Notes: generated by a model from the letters alone, not told the origin. A stretch of 64,000 nucleotides of DNA from Zoogloea sp. (GCF_028689785.1 NZ_JAQVCN010000007.1:56623-120622); one strand, 5' to 3'. Positions 28,794-38,360 are shown, counted from the stretch's first letter. Numbers and translations are program-made.

Positions 28794-28908
28794 GGATGGA
28801 TGATCTCATGTCATCCATTTGCTGAGTATTGATCGTTTGTCTGCGCCTCTCGATCCGATGAAACTGCTCCGAACCTGATTCCACTTCATCCATCCGGAGC
28901 CTTTCAGC

Positions 28909-29589
28909 ATGACTACGCTACTGCATATCGACGCCAGCGCCCGCTTTGGCGGCTCAGACATCAATCCCCATGGATCGCACACGCGTCGGCTGACGGCGCG
29001 CTTCGTTCAGCAATGGGCGGCCGTCGACCCTGGCGCGAAGGTGATCTACCGTGACGTGGGCCAGGAGCCCCCACCACCTGTCTCCGGTCGGTGGATCCAT
29101 GCTGCCTTTACGCCCGAGCGCGAGCGTGAGGCGTGGATGCAGGAGGTATTGCGTGTCAGTGATGCGTTGGTGGACGAATTGCTGCAAGCGGATCTCATCG
29201 TTGCTGGGGTACCGATGTACAACTTCGGTCCGCCAGCGCAGTTCAAGGCTTACATCGACAACATCGTGCGCGTGGGGCGCACCTTCGGGTTCGACCGCAG
29301 CCGCTCTGGCGACCCCTACTGGCCGTTGTTGGAGAATGCCAGGAAGCGCCTGGTGATCCTGTCGGCGCGCGGCGATCACGGATACGCCGAGGGACAGCGC
29401 TTGGCCGAACGCAACCATGTGGAGGCCTCCGTGCGGACAGCCTTTGCCTATATGGGTGTAACGGACGCGCACAGCCTCGCCGTCGAGTACGACGAGTTCG
29501 GTGATCAGCGCCTGGCTGATTCGATCAGCCAGGCCGAAGCAGCAGTGGACGAATTAGTGGCTGCGCTGGTGCGGAGTGGATGCCTTTGA
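28909..29589 (+). CDS. azoR: FMN-dependent NADH-azoreductase
   Basis: A 226-residue flavodoxin-fold oxidoreductase. It begins TTLLHIDASARFGGS (FMN phosphate loop) and contains GVPMYNFGPPAQFKAYIDNI with IVRVGRTFGF, the hallmark of AzoR. These enzymes reduce azo dyes and quinones with NADH. CGGAG lies 9 bases before the ATG. The divergent broken LysR gene is the expected regulator, so control may be altered. Confidence 0.9.
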   Translation: MTTLLHIDASARFGGSDINPHGSHTRRLTARFVQQWAAVDPGAKVIYRDVGQEPPPPVSGRWIHAAFTPEREREAWMQEVLRVSDALVDELLQADLIVAGVPMYNFGPPAQFKAYIDNIVRVGRTFGFDRSRSGDPYWPLLENARKRLVILSARGDHGYAEGQRLAERNHVEASVRTAFAYMGVTDAHSLAVEYDEFGDQRLADSISQAEAAVDELVAALVRSGCL

Positions 29590-29666
29590 GTGGCGCCGGC
29601 CTTCTGAATGAAGCCGGTTTCCGATGCCCTGGCTACGGACCGTGTTTATGGGGTGAGGGAGGGGGT

Positions 29667-30116
29667 TCAGCCCTTGACGCGTGCTTCCAGTTCAGTGATG
29701 AGCCGTTGGAGGAGGCCTGCTAGCCGGGCGGCCAGGATCCGGCATTGGGGGTCGGCGATGCGGGCTGCCTGGTCGGTCGCGGCAGCAAGGGCCTGAACCT
29801 CGAAAGCCTTGAGGGACCCGGCCGTGCCCTTGATGCTGTGGGCGAGGAAGGCGATGTCGGCGCATTCACCATCGCCGGCGGCGAGCTGCTGCAGGCGCTC
29901 GGCGCTGACCCGGTAGTTTTTCAGGGCCTTCTCGGCCAGGCCGGTGACAAAGCGCGTCTTGCCGCGGAACTGGGTCTCGAGGCCGGGCCAGTCGACCAGC
30001 GCTTCGGTGGGTGGGTCCATGGCCCCGCATGGAGCGGGCTGTGTCTGTTCGATCACGGTGAAGCTCCCCAAGGCTGGCAGGTTGAACAGGGCGTCGCACG
30101 GACGCGAGTCCTCCAT
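29667..30116 (-). CDS. stand-alone Hpt (histidine phosphotransfer) protein
   Basis: A 149-residue protein with one Hpt domain at about residues 45-145. The phosphate-accepting histidine is in FLAHSIKGTAGSLKAFEV. The first 30 residues are unlike the family, and Met33 is a possible alternative start. Free Hpt proteins pass phosphate between a hybrid kinase and a response regulator; no partner is in the window. It lies 24 bp downstream of the MocR-type gene on the same strand. Confidence 0.82.
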   Translation of the reverse strand: MEDSRPCDALFNLPALGSFTVIEQTQPAPCGAMDPPTEALVDWPGLETQFRGKTRFVTGLAEKALKNYRVSAERLQQLAAGDGECADIAFLAHSIKGTAGSLKAFEVQALAAATDQAARIADPQCRILAARLAGLLQRLITELEARVKG

Positions 30117-30140
30117 ATAACGGGTCGATGTCGTGGATCT

Positions 30141-31589
30141 TTAAACTTGCCCGAGCTCCGGGTGTGACGTGCTTGGCATTTGTGTCGCTGCGGCCAGGGC
30201 ATCGCCGAGAAAGCGCTCGAAGCGTGGGTGGGCGCAGAAGCCCACATTGAAGCGCAGGAAGCCAGAGGGCTGATTCTGGGGGCGGAACACGTTGCCCGGG
30301 GCAAGCAGGATGTCCTCCCGGGCCGCTCGCCGGGCCAGCTCGGAGCTGTCGGAGATGCCGGGGATGCGTGCCCAGACGAAGGGGCCGCCGGCAGGCTCCG
30401 GGTCGGGCTGCAGCCCGACCCGTTCGAGCAGGCGCAGGGTACGGCCGGTGGCTTCGGCCAGGCGCCCTTTCAGGCGATCCAGCAGCTTGCGATAGTGGCC
30501 GTCGGTGAGTAGCTGGTGGATCAGCTGTTCCGATAGCTCGGCGGATGACAGCATGGAGACGATTTTCACGTCGGTGAACAAGTGCGCAAGATCGGGGCGA
30601 CAGGCCAGGAAGCCGACGCGCAGGTTGCCCGAGATGGTTTTGGAGAAACTGCCGGTGTAGATCACCCGGGAGAGTTGGTCGAGGCTGGCCAGGCGGGTGG
30701 CGGCATCGGGGGCGATGTCGCCGTAGATGTCGTCTTCCACCACCATGAAATCGTGCTTCTCGGCCAGTTGCAGCACGCGGAAGGCATTGGCCGGCGACAG
30801 GTTGCAGCCGGTTGGGTTGTGCAGCACCGACTGGGTGAAGAACAGGCGTGGCTGGTGGTGGGCGAGGATCTCTTCGAGGGCCTTCACGTCCGGCCCTTCC
30901 GGGGTGCGCGGAACGCCGAGCAGGGCCACGCCGTACAGGCGCAGGTTGCCGAACAGGTTCCAGTAGCCGGGGTCGTCCACCAGCACGCAGTCGCCGGGCT
31001 TCAGGAAGTAACGGCAGACGATGTCCAGGGCCTGGTGCACGCCGTAGGTCAGCATGATCTGGTCGGGTGTTGCGCCGATGCCGATCTCGGCCAGGCGCAC
31101 TTGCAGCTGGGCGCGCAGGGGCGCGTAGCCCTGGGCGGAGCCGTAGCTCACCGGGCGCACGTCGCTGCGTCGGCTGAGGGTGCGCAGGGCGCGCAGCACG
31201 CCGGCCTCGTCGAGCCACTCGGGGGGCAGGCTGCCGGCACCCGCGAGGATGCGCTCGGGGCTGTCGTGGGCCATCTCGCGCATCAGCCAGGCCGCGTCGA
31301 TGGCCCGTTCCATGGCGTCAACAGACTGGGCCGCGCGGACCGGCAGCGGGCGGTTGGCGACGTAGAAGCCCGAGCCCCGGCGGGACTGCAGGTGCCCCAA
31401 GGCGACCAGCCGGTCGTAGGCCTCGACCACCGTGAAGCGGGATACGCCGTATTGCTCGGCAAACTGGCGGATGGGCGGCAGGCGTGCGCCGGGGCGCAGG
31501 ACGCGGTCGTCGATGCGGGTGCGGATGGCGGTGACGATCTGGTCCACCAGCGGGGTGGGGCTGTCGGCGGAAAGGACGATCTGCAGCAT
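30141..31589 (-). CDS. MocR-type regulator (GntR HTH fused to an aminotransferase-like domain)
   Basis: A 482-residue regulator. A GntR winged helix (LPPIRQFAEQYGVSRFTVVE) occupies the first 75 residues, followed by a class I aminotransferase fold. The pyridoxal-phosphate lysine lies in TGSFSKTISGNLRVGF, and VDDPGYWNLFGNL is another family landmark. MocR proteins use PLP or its adducts as ligand and often control vitamin B6, amino-acid or taurine genes. ATG 31589 is chosen because GGAG lies upstream and the helix-turn-helix spacing fits; an upstream ATG 13 codons earlier is unlikely. The Hpt gene follows. Its target is not clear; the divergent gene at 31747 is a candidate. Confidence 0.88.
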   Translation of the reverse strand: MLQIVLSADSPTPLVDQIVTAIRTRIDDRVLRPGARLPPIRQFAEQYGVSRFTVVEAYDRLVALGHLQSRRGSGFYVANRPLPVRAAQSVDAMERAIDAAWLMREMAHDSPERILAGAGSLPPEWLDEAGVLRALRTLSRRSDVRPVSYGSAQGYAPLRAQLQVRLAEIGIGATPDQIMLTYGVHQALDIVCRYFLKPGDCVLVDDPGYWNLFGNLRLYGVALLGVPRTPEGPDVKALEEILAHHQPRLFFTQSVLHNPTGCNLSPANAFRVLQLAEKHDFMVVEDDIYGDIAPDAATRLASLDQLSRVIYTGSFSKTISGNLRVGFLACRPDLAHLFTDVKIVSMLSSAELSEQLIHQLLTDGHYRKLLDRLKGRLAEATGRTLRLLERVGLQPDPEPAGGPFVWARIPGISDSSELARRAAREDILLAPGNVFRPQNQPSGFLRFNVGFCAHPRFERFLGDALAAATQMPSTSHPELGQV

Positions 31590-31746
31590 GAGGCACGCTC
31601 CGGTGTATTGGTCGCCGGGCCGGGCCAATTGGGTTGAAATGGCCGGTACGGAAAGGTGTTTTGTCTGAATAGTGTATCTGTGTGAGTCTTAAAGTGTTCG
31701 TTATTGTCAGGTCTCCTTGGTTTTCTCATTCATAGGGAGTCCTGTC

Positions 31747-32211
31747 ATGTTCCGGTGTCCGAGCCCTTTCGCGTGGTCCTGTCTGCTTACCCTTGCGATC
31801 ATCGTTCCGGCGCGGGCTGTGATGGCCGGGGAGGTGCTGCTCGATGTCCCCGACCTGAAGTGGGTGATCGTGACCCAGGCCGGAGGCAGCGCAGTGCAGG
31901 TGCTCGATTTGAGTCGTGGGGTCACGCCCCTTGCCACCCTGCGCACGGCGGGGCGGGGGCGACGGCTGGCGGTGCATCTGCAACGCGAGGGGCGGCGGGT
32001 GTGGGTGCTGGGGGAGCGCGGCCTTGATGTCCATGACGCCTACAGCGGCCGATTGCTTGAGCACTGGGCAACCCCGGAAGGGCTGCGGCCGGAACGTCTG
32101 GAGGCGGGGCCGGGTGGGCGTCCGCAGGTGGTCAGTGGCATGCAGCGGCATGAGGCTTTGCTGGGGGCGGCCTTCCTGGTGCCTGCCGATCGTCGGGTGA
32201 GCCTGCGCTGA
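31747..32211 (+). CDS. exported protein of unknown function
   Basis: A 154-residue protein with a signal peptide (FAWSCLLTLAIIVPARAVMA). The mature part reads like fragments of a beta-propeller surface protein (DLKWVIVTQAGGSAVQVLDL and RVWVLGERGLDVHDAYSGRL), as in YncE-type proteins, but it is too short for a full propeller. AGGGAG precedes ATG 31747. It is divergent from the MocR-type gene and precedes the TetR-RND operon by 115 bp. Confidence 0.65.
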   Translation: MFRCPSPFAWSCLLTLAIIVPARAVMAGEVLLDVPDLKWVIVTQAGGSAVQVLDLSRGVTPLATLRTAGRGRRLAVHLQREGRRVWVLGERGLDVHDAYSGRLLEHWATPEGLRPERLEAGPGGRPQVVSGMQRHEALLGAAFLVPADRRVSLR

Positions 32212-32291
32212 GGCTTGCGGCGGTCCGTGCCGGGGCACGCCGCGTCGTTCGCGATGGGTGCCTTTACAAGCATCCTGGGCTCCACTAAATT

Positions 32292-32305
32292 ACTGACCGG
32301 TCAGT
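32292..32305 (+). promoter_or_regulatory. TetR operator of the efflux operon
   Basis: ACTGACCGGTCAGT is a perfect 14-bp palindrome ending 20 bp before the TetR start codon. TetR operators in front of RND pump operons often have this TGACC-GGTCA form. Confidence 0.8.
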
Positions 32306-32325
32306 TAGTAGTTTGGTGGAGCATC

Positions 32326-32976
32326 ATGAGCCCTGTTGAAATCGCCCGCCGGCAGCGGCGCAAGGAGGCCCGTCCGGCCGAGCTTGCCGCCGCGGCTTTG
32401 TCCCTCTTCATTGAGAAAGGCTTTGCTGCCACCCGGCTCGACGAGGTGGCGGCCCGGGCCGGCGTGTCCAAGGGCACCCTGTACCTGTACTTCGACAGCA
32501 AGGAAGCCCTCTTCAAGGCGGTCATCGAGGAGGGCGTGGTGCCCCTCTTCGAGGAGTTCGAGACCAAGCTGGAGACGCTGCAGGACGACCCCGAGCGCCT
32601 GCTGCGGGAGATCCTCCAGGGCTGGTGGGACAAGGTGGGCTCCACCGACCTGGGCGGCATCTGCAAGCTGATGATCTCGGAAGCCGGAAATTTCCCGGAG
32701 GTGGCGCGCTACCACCACGAGGCCGTCATCGTGCGCTGGATGGCCCTTCTTGGCCGGGCCTACGCCATTGGCGTCGAGCGAGGCGTGTTCCGTGACATGG
32801 ACGTGGAGACGGTGCGCCAGTTGGTGTTCTTTCCGTTGCTGATGCAGGCCGTGTGGAAGAACTCCATGTCCTGCTGTGAGCTCACCCGGGCCTTGCCCGA
32901 GGCCTATTTCAGTACCTATTTCGAAATGATCTTTCGCGGCCTGCGGGCTGCCTCTCTGCCGGAGTCCCGTCCATGA
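32326..32976 (+). CDS. TetR-family repressor of the RND efflux operon
   Basis: A 216-residue TetR repressor. The helix-turn-helix is RLDEVAARAGVSKGTLYLYF, and the C-terminal domain is of the TetR_C type common next to RND pumps. ATG 32326 was chosen because GGTGGA precedes it and the palindromic operator at 32292-32305 then sits just upstream. Its stop overlaps the start of the membrane-fusion gene by 4 bp (ATGA), so repressor and pump form one autoregulated operon. Confidence 0.9.
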   Translation: MSPVEIARRQRRKEARPAELAAAALSLFIEKGFAATRLDEVAARAGVSKGTLYLYFDSKEALFKAVIEEGVVPLFEEFETKLETLQDDPERLLREILQGWWDKVGSTDLGGICKLMISEAGNFPEVARYHHEAVIVRWMALLGRAYAIGVERGVFRDMDVETVRQLVFFPLLMQAVWKNSMSCCELTRALPEAYFSTYFEMIFRGLRAASLPESRP

Positions 32977-34076
32977 ATCGCAGCTTTATTGTCGGTGTCC
33001 TCGCCACGGCCGCGCTGGCCGCGTGTGCTAAGCCCGAGCCGGTAGTCGAGGCGCCGCGGCCGGTGGTGGTGCACACCCTGGCCCTGGCGCCGGTCGCCGC
33101 TGGCGCCCTGTACTCGGGTGAGGTGCGTGCCCGCCACGAGTCCGACCTGGCCTTCCGCATCAGTGGCAAGGTTATTGAGCGCCGGGTTGATGTGGGGGCG
33201 GTGGTGAAGCCAGGGCAGGTGCTGGCACGGCTCGATCCGACCGATGCCGGGCTCGCTGCCGAGGCCTCCCGGGCCCAGTTGGCGGCGGCCCAGAATGAAT
33301 ACGCCTTTGCCAAAGCCGAGGTGGAGCGCTACCGGGACCTGGTGGGCAAGAACTTCGTCAGCCGCAGCGTGCTGGACTCCAAGGAGTCGGCCTTCAAGTC
33401 GGCGGCCGCGCGGGTCGAGCAGGCCCGTGCCCAGGCCTCCGTGGCCGGCAACCAGAAGGACTACACCACCCTCACTGCCGACCAGCCCGGGGTGATCACC
33501 GCGGTGGCGGCGGAGGTTGGCCAGGTGGTGAAGGATTCGACGCCGGTCATGCGCCTGGCCCGGGATGGCGAACGGGAGGTGCTGATCGCCGTGCCGGAAA
33601 GCCGCCTGGCCGACCTGCGCAAGGCCGGAGCCATCGAGGTGCGCCTGTGGTCCAGCCCCGATGTGGCCCTGAAGGGCCGGGTGCGGGAGATCGCCCCCAG
33701 TGCCGACGCCGCCACCCGGACCTACGCGGTGCGAGTGACGATTCTTGAGGCCAGCCCGGCAGTGCAGCTGGGCATGACGGCCAACGTCATCCTGCCCGAT
33801 GCGGCTGCCGCTGCCGGCGCCCTGCTGGTGCCGGCCAGCGCTGTATTCGAGCATCAGGGCGGCAGTGCGGTGTGGGTGCTGCAGGCCGAGGGCGATGTGC
33901 TCAAGCCGCAGTTGCGCCCGGTGACGGTGCGCCAGTTTCGCGAGGACGGGGTGCTGATCGCCGATGGTCTGAAGCCGGGTGAGCGCATTGCCGCCGCCGG
34001 CGTGCACAAGATCGTTGCCGGCCAGGCCCTGCGCGCCATGGTGGCTGCGGCGCCGGCCGTGGCGGCGGGGGGCTGA
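32973..34076 (+). CDS. RND efflux membrane-fusion lipoprotein
   Basis: A 367-residue periplasmic adaptor. It has a lipoprotein signal (VLATAALAACAKP, lipobox LAAC), a barrel-sandwich domain beginning with HESDLAFRISGKVIERRVDV, a helical hairpin (residues about 90-160, rich in alanine and glutamine), and the second half-motif LTADQPGVITAVAAEVGQVV. It links the inner-membrane pump to an outer-membrane channel such as the TolC encoded at 38361. It lies between tetR and the pump gene, overlapping the former by 4 bp. Confidence 0.92.
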   Translation: MNRSFIVGVLATAALAACAKPEPVVEAPRPVVVHTLALAPVAAGALYSGEVRARHESDLAFRISGKVIERRVDVGAVVKPGQVLARLDPTDAGLAAEASRAQLAAAQNEYAFAKAEVERYRDLVGKNFVSRSVLDSKESAFKSAAARVEQARAQASVAGNQKDYTTLTADQPGVITAVAAEVGQVVKDSTPVMRLARDGEREVLIAVPESRLADLRKAGAIEVRLWSSPDVALKGRVREIAPSADAATRTYAVRVTILEASPAVQLGMTANVILPDAAAAAGALLVPASAVFEHQGGSAVWVLQAEGDVLKPQLRPVTVRQFREDGVLIADGLKPGERIAAAGVHKIVAGQALRAMVAAAPAVAAGG

Positions 34077-34081
34077 GGGTG

Positions 34082-37000
34082 ATGCGCTTCAATCTCTCTG
34101 AATGGGCCTTGCGTCATCAGCCCCTGGTCCGCTACCTCATCGTGGCCCTGGCCCTGGTGGGGGTCATGTCGTACCAGAAGCTCGGCCAGTCCGAAGACCC
34201 GCCCTTCACCTTCAAGGTGATGGTGGTACGCACCGACTGGCCCGGCGCATCGGCCCGGGAGGTGGAGGAGCAACTGACTGACCGCATCGAGAAGAAGCTG
34301 CAGGAAGTGCCCTACGTGGACACCATCCGCAGCTATTCGCGCCCCGGCGAATCGGTGGTGCTCTTCGTGGCCAAGGATTCGACCCCGACGAAGGATGTGC
34401 CGGAGGTCTTCTACCAGGTGCGCAAAAAGATCGGCGACATCAAGGGCAGCCTGCCGGGGGGCATTCATGGCCCCTTCTTCAATGACGAGTTTGGCGATGT
34501 CTTTGGCAACATCTATGCGCTGACCGGTGACGGCTTCAATTATGCCCAGCTGAAAGCCGAGAGCGACCGCATCCGCGCCGAATTGCTGCGGGTGTCCGGT
34601 GTGGCCAAGGTGGAGCTGATCGGCGAGCAGGAGCAGCGCATCTACGTGGAGCTGTCGAACACCAAGCTGGCCACCCTGGGGCTGGACGTGCAGACGGTGA
34701 CCGACGCCCTGGCGCGTCAGAATGCGGTGGCGCCGGGGGGGTATTTCGAGACCCGGGACGAACGCATCTACCTGCGCCCCAGTGGGGCCTTCGATACGGT
34801 CGAAGCGATCCGCGAGACGCGCATCCGGGCCGGTGGCAGGGAGTTCCGCATTGGCGACATCGCCACCGTGGCCCGCGGATTTGTCGAGCCGCCGGCGCCG
34901 CGCTTCCGCTTCCAGGGGCAGGATGCCCTGGGCCTGGGGGTGTCCATGGCCAAGGGGGGCGACATCATCGCCCTCGGCCGTGACTTGAAGGCCACTACGG
35001 CGAGCATCCAGGCGCGTCTGCCGGTGGGCATGGAACTGGTGGAAGTGGCCAGCCAGCCGACGGCGGTGCAGCGCTCCATCAGCGAGTTCGTGCAGGCCCT
35101 GGCCGAGGCGGTGATCATCGTGCTGGTGGTGTGCTTCTTCTCCCTGGGTTTGCGCACGGGCCTGGTGGTGGCCTTGTCGATTCCGCTGGTGTTGGGGGTG
35201 ACCTTCTTCGGCATGCGCCTGTTCGACGTGGGCCTGCACAAGATATCCCTGGGTGCCCTGATCCTGGCCCTCGGTCTGCTGGTGGACGATGCCATCATCG
35301 CCGTGGAGATGATGCTGGTGAAGATGGAGCAGGGCTGGGAGCGCTCCAAGGCGGCGGCTTTTGCATACACCAGCACGGCCGGGCCGATGCTGTCCGGCAC
35401 TCTGGTGACGGTGGCGGGTTTTCTGCCCATCGCCACGGCCCAGTCGTCCACCGGCGAATACACCCGCTCGATCTTCCAGGTAAACGCCATTGCGCTCCTC
35501 GCTTCCTGGCTGGCGGCGGTGGTGGTGGTGCCCTACCTGGGCTATGTGCTGCTGCCGGACCCCCGTGGGCCCAAGAAGGCGAGCTGGTTCTCCACCCGCT
35601 TTCCGCGCCTGGATGCCTTCAAGGACCGCATCGGCCTGGGGGACCCGCATGTTCTGGAGGGGGACGAAGACGCCGTCTTCCGCACCCCTTTCTACAACCG
35701 CTTCCGCGCACTGGTGGATGCCTGCGTGCGGCGGCGCTGGCTGGTCATCGGCACCACGCTGCTGATCTTTGTGGGGGCCATGGTGGGCTTCGGCTCGGTG
35801 CAGCAGCAGTTCTTCCCCAACTCCACGCGGCTGGAGCTGCTGATCGACCTGCGCCTGCCGGAAGGGGCCAGCCTGCGCGCCACCCAGGCCGAGGCCGAGA
35901 AGGTGGAGGCTATCCTCAACAAGGAGGCCGGCATCACCAACTATGTGGCCTACGTGGGCACCGGCAGCCCGCGCTTCTATCTGCCGCTGGATCAGCAACT
36001 GCCTGCCGCCAATTTCGCCCAGTTCGTGATCCTCACCGACGACGTGCCGGCCCGGGAGGCCCTGCGGGAGCGCCTGATCACCCTGTTCGAGCAGGACTTC
36101 CCCAATCTGCGGGCCAGCATCAACCGGCTCGAAAATGGCCCGCCGGTAGGCTTTCCGGTGCAGTTCCGGATCAGTGGGCCGGACATTCCCACGGTGCGCC
36201 AGTACGCCGAGGAGATCGCCAGCGTGATGCGTGGCAACGCCAACCTGTCGGACGTGCAGATGGATTGGTACGAGCAGTCCAAGGTGCTCAAGGTGGACGT
36301 GGATCAACACAAGGCGCGCCTGCTCGGCATCACCACCCAGGACGTGGCCAACTTCCTCAACACCTCCCTGCGCGGCCTGGCGGCCACCAGCTACCGGGAA
36401 GGTATCGAGTCCATCGATGTGATACTGCGGGCTGACGCCGTGGAGCGGGACAAGCTGTCGCTGATCAGCGAGCTTTCCATTCCCACGCGGGCGGGCAAGT
36501 CGGTGCCGCTGGGCCAGGTGGCCACAGTGAGTTATGCCTACGAGCACGGCCTGGTGTGGCGCCGCAACCGTGAGCCCAGCATCTCGGTGCGCGGGCAGAT
36601 CTACGATGGCCGCATCCAGGCGCCCACCGTTACCGCCCAGGTGCTGCCGCTGCTGGAGCCCATCCGGGCGCGTCTGCCCGCAGGCTACCGCATCGAAACC
36701 GGTGGCGCGGTGGAGGAGAGCGCCAAGGGGCAGAGCTCGGTGAATGCCGGTTTCCCGCTGTTCCTGGCGGTGGTGTTTACGGTGCTGATGGTGCAACTGG
36801 GCAGCTTCTCGCGCACCACCATGGTGGTGCTCACCGCGCCCCTGGGCTTGATAGGGGTGGTGCTGTTCCTGCTGCTCTTCAACAAGCCCTTCGGCTTCGT
36901 GGCCATGCTCGGCACCATCGCCTTGTTCGGCATGATCATGCGCAACTCGGTGATTCTGGTGGACCAGATCGAGCAGGATGTGGAGAAGGGTCTGAGTGTG

Positions 37001-37231
37001 TGGGAGGCCATCGTCGAATCGGCTGTTCGGCGCCTTCGGCCCATCGCCCTGACCGCGGCGGCGGCCGTGCTGGCCATGATTCCCCTGACCCGCAGTGCCT
37101 TCTTCGGGCCGATGGCGGTGGCCATCATGGGCGGGCTGATCGTGGCCACCCTGCTGACCCTGCTCTTCGTGCCGGCCCTGTATGCGGCGTGGTACCGGGT
37201 GAAGCGCGAACCGGGCAAGGTGGCCACGTGA
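34082..37231 (+). CDS. RND-family efflux pump, inner-membrane subunit
   Basis: A 1049-residue proton-driven exporter of the HAE/AcrB superfamily. It has the N-terminal helix PLVRYLIVALALVGVMSYQK, then a large porter domain. Transmembrane helix 4 carries the proton-relay aspartates (LGLLVDDAIIAVEMM). A second porter domain follows, and the last helices include IALTAAAAVLAMIPL. Length is normal for the family. Its substrate could be drugs, solvents or fatty acids; sequence alone does not tell. GTG 34079 immediately before ATG 34082 is an alternative start. No dedicated outer-membrane gene follows directly. Confidence 0.92.
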   Translation: MRFNLSEWALRHQPLVRYLIVALALVGVMSYQKLGQSEDPPFTFKVMVVRTDWPGASAREVEEQLTDRIEKKLQEVPYVDTIRSYSRPGESVVLFVAKDSTPTKDVPEVFYQVRKKIGDIKGSLPGGIHGPFFNDEFGDVFGNIYALTGDGFNYAQLKAESDRIRAELLRVSGVAKVELIGEQEQRIYVELSNTKLATLGLDVQTVTDALARQNAVAPGGYFETRDERIYLRPSGAFDTVEAIRETRIRAGGREFRIGDIATVARGFVEPPAPRFRFQGQDALGLGVSMAKGGDIIALGRDLKATTASIQARLPVGMELVEVASQPTAVQRSISEFVQALAEAVIIVLVVCFFSLGLRTGLVVALSIPLVLGVTFFGMRLFDVGLHKISLGALILALGLLVDDAIIAVEMMLVKMEQGWERSKAAAFAYTSTAGPMLSGTLVTVAGFLPIATAQSSTGEYTRSIFQVNAIALLASWLAAVVVVPYLGYVLLPDPRGPKKASWFSTRFPRLDAFKDRIGLGDPHVLEGDEDAVFRTPFYNRFRALVDACVRRRWLVIGTTLLIFVGAMVGFGSVQQQFFPNSTRLELLIDLRLPEGASLRATQAEAEKVEAILNKEAGITNYVAYVGTGSPRFYLPLDQQLPAANFAQFVILTDDVPAREALRERLITLFEQDFPNLRASINRLENGPPVGFPVQFRISGPDIPTVRQYAEEIASVMRGNANLSDVQMDWYEQSKVLKVDVDQHKARLLGITTQDVANFLNTSLRGLAATSYREGIESIDVILRADAVERDKLSLISELSIPTRAGKSVPLGQVATVSYAYEHGLVWRRNREPSISVRGQIYDGRIQAPTVTAQVLPLLEPIRARLPAGYRIETGGAVEESAKGQSSVNAGFPLFLAVVFTVLMVQLGSFSRTTMVVLTAPLGLIGVVLFLLLFNKPFGFVAMLGTIALFGMIMRNSVILVDQIEQDVEKGLSVWEAIVESAVRRLRPIALTAAAAVLAMIPLTRSAFFGPMAVAIMGGLIVATLLTLLFVPALYAAWYRVKREPGKVAT

Positions 37232-37302
37232 ATGATCTAAGCCATGCCCAAGTACGCTAAAATTCGAAAGTTTTTGGCAATCGCTAATGCATGCAGATCA
37301 TC

Positions 37303-37324
37303 AATATTAGCTTGTGCTAATATT
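37303..37324. promoter_or_regulatory. 22-bp perfect inverted repeat before the PCMT-like gene
   Basis: AATATTAGC (37303-37311) and GCTAATATT (37316-37324) flank TTGT. It ends 17 bp before the start codon, in an AT-rich leader unlike its surroundings, and looks like a repressor operator. The protein that binds is unknown. Confidence 0.6.
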
Positions 37325-37341
37325 TACCCGGGAGTCACACA

Positions 37342-37995
37342 ATGAATTTCGAACAAGCACGGTACAACATGGTCGAGCAGCAGATCCGCCCCTGGGAGGT
37401 GCTGGATTTCGGCGTGCTCGACCTGCTGATGAGCATCCGCCGCGAGGAGTTCGTGCCGGAAGCCTACAAGTCGCTGGCCCTGTCCGAGGCCGCAATTCCC
37501 CTTGGCCATGGCTCCAGCATGCTGGTGCCGGTCATCGAAGGGAAGATCCTGCAGGCCATCCAGGTCAAGCGTTCCGACAAGGTGCTCGAAGTCGGCGCCG
37601 GTTCCGGTTACTTCGCCGCCCTGATGGCCGCCAAGGCTGACTGGGTGCGCACCGTCGACATCGAGCCCGCCATGGTCAACCTGGCCCATGACAACCTCAA
37701 GCGCTACGGCGTCGAGAACGTCATCGTCGAAGAAGGCGATGCGATCTGTGGCTGGCCCAGCAATGCCCCCTACGATCTGATCGTGGTGTCCGGCGGTGTG
37801 CCCCAGATCCCCGAATCCCTGCTCCAGCAGGTCAAGGTCGGCGGCCGCCTGTTCGCCTTCGTCGGTGACGAACGCCTGATGACCGCCCAGCTGGTCACCT
37901 GCGTGGCCGAGGGCCAGTACCGCACCGAGTCCATTTTTGAAAACGCCGTTCCCATGATGCGCAACGCACCGCGCAAGAGTGAGTTCAAGTTCTGA
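37342..37995 (+). CDS. PCMT-family (protein-L-isoaspartate O-methyltransferase-like) protein
   Basis: A 217-residue SAM-dependent methyltransferase of the Pcm family. Motif I is VLEVGAGSGYFAALMA, and the N-terminal REEFVPEAY matches the family. The usual QTIS substrate loop with its catalytic serine is replaced by GHGSSMLVP, so true isoaspartate repair is uncertain. GGGAG precedes the ATG, and a 22-bp palindrome lies just before that. Rhodanese and tolC follow at short spacing, an order I recall from other betaproteobacteria such as Neisseria. Confidence 0.8.
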   Translation: MNFEQARYNMVEQQIRPWEVLDFGVLDLLMSIRREEFVPEAYKSLALSEAAIPLGHGSSMLVPVIEGKILQAIQVKRSDKVLEVGAGSGYFAALMAAKADWVRTVDIEPAMVNLAHDNLKRYGVENVIVEEGDAICGWPSNAPYDLIVVSGGVPQIPESLLQQVKVGGRLFAFVGDERLMTAQLVTCVAEGQYRTESIFENAVPMMRNAPRKSEFKF

Positions 37996-38007
37996 GCGAC
38001 TGAGTCC

Positions 38008-38331
38008 ATGAAGCAGATCACCCCCACCGAGCTGTCCGTCTGGCTGAAGGACGCGGGCCGCGCGGCTCCCGTCCTGCTCGATGTCCGCGAGCCCGTCGAG
38101 TTCGCGCATTGCGCCATTCCCGGCTCCATCCCCATGCCCATGGCCAGCGTGCCGGCCCGCATGCAGGAGCTTGAGCCGGATGCCGAGATCGTGGTGATCT
38201 GCCATCACGGCGGGCGCAGCATGCAGGTGGCGATGTTTCTGGAGCGGCAGGGTTTTTCAAATCTGATCAACCTGGCCGGCGGAGTGGCCCAGTGGGCGGC
38301 CCAGGTCGACCCGTCCATGCCCCAGTATTGA
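38008..38331 (+). CDS. single-domain rhodanese-like sulfurtransferase
   Basis: A 107-residue cytoplasmic rhodanese domain. The substrate strand is LLDVREPVEFAHC, and the active cysteine is in VVICHHGGRSMQVA, a six-residue loop as in GlpE-like sulfurtransferases. It transfers sulfane sulfur to an acceptor not known here. It starts 12 bp after the PCMT-like gene and is followed by tolC after 29 bp, all on one strand. Confidence 0.9.
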   Translation: MKQITPTELSVWLKDAGRAAPVLLDVREPVEFAHCAIPGSIPMPMASVPARMQELEPDAEIVVICHHGGRSMQVAMFLERQGFSNLINLAGGVAQWAAQVDPSMPQY

Positions 38332-38360
38332 TGCACTCGAACCCACGGACGGAGAACCTG

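Noticed and set aside
33854..36796. A 980-codon open frame antisense to the RND pump gene
   Set aside because: It is rich in His, Gln and Gly as expected for an antisense frame of a GC-rich gene, and the sense gene is certain.
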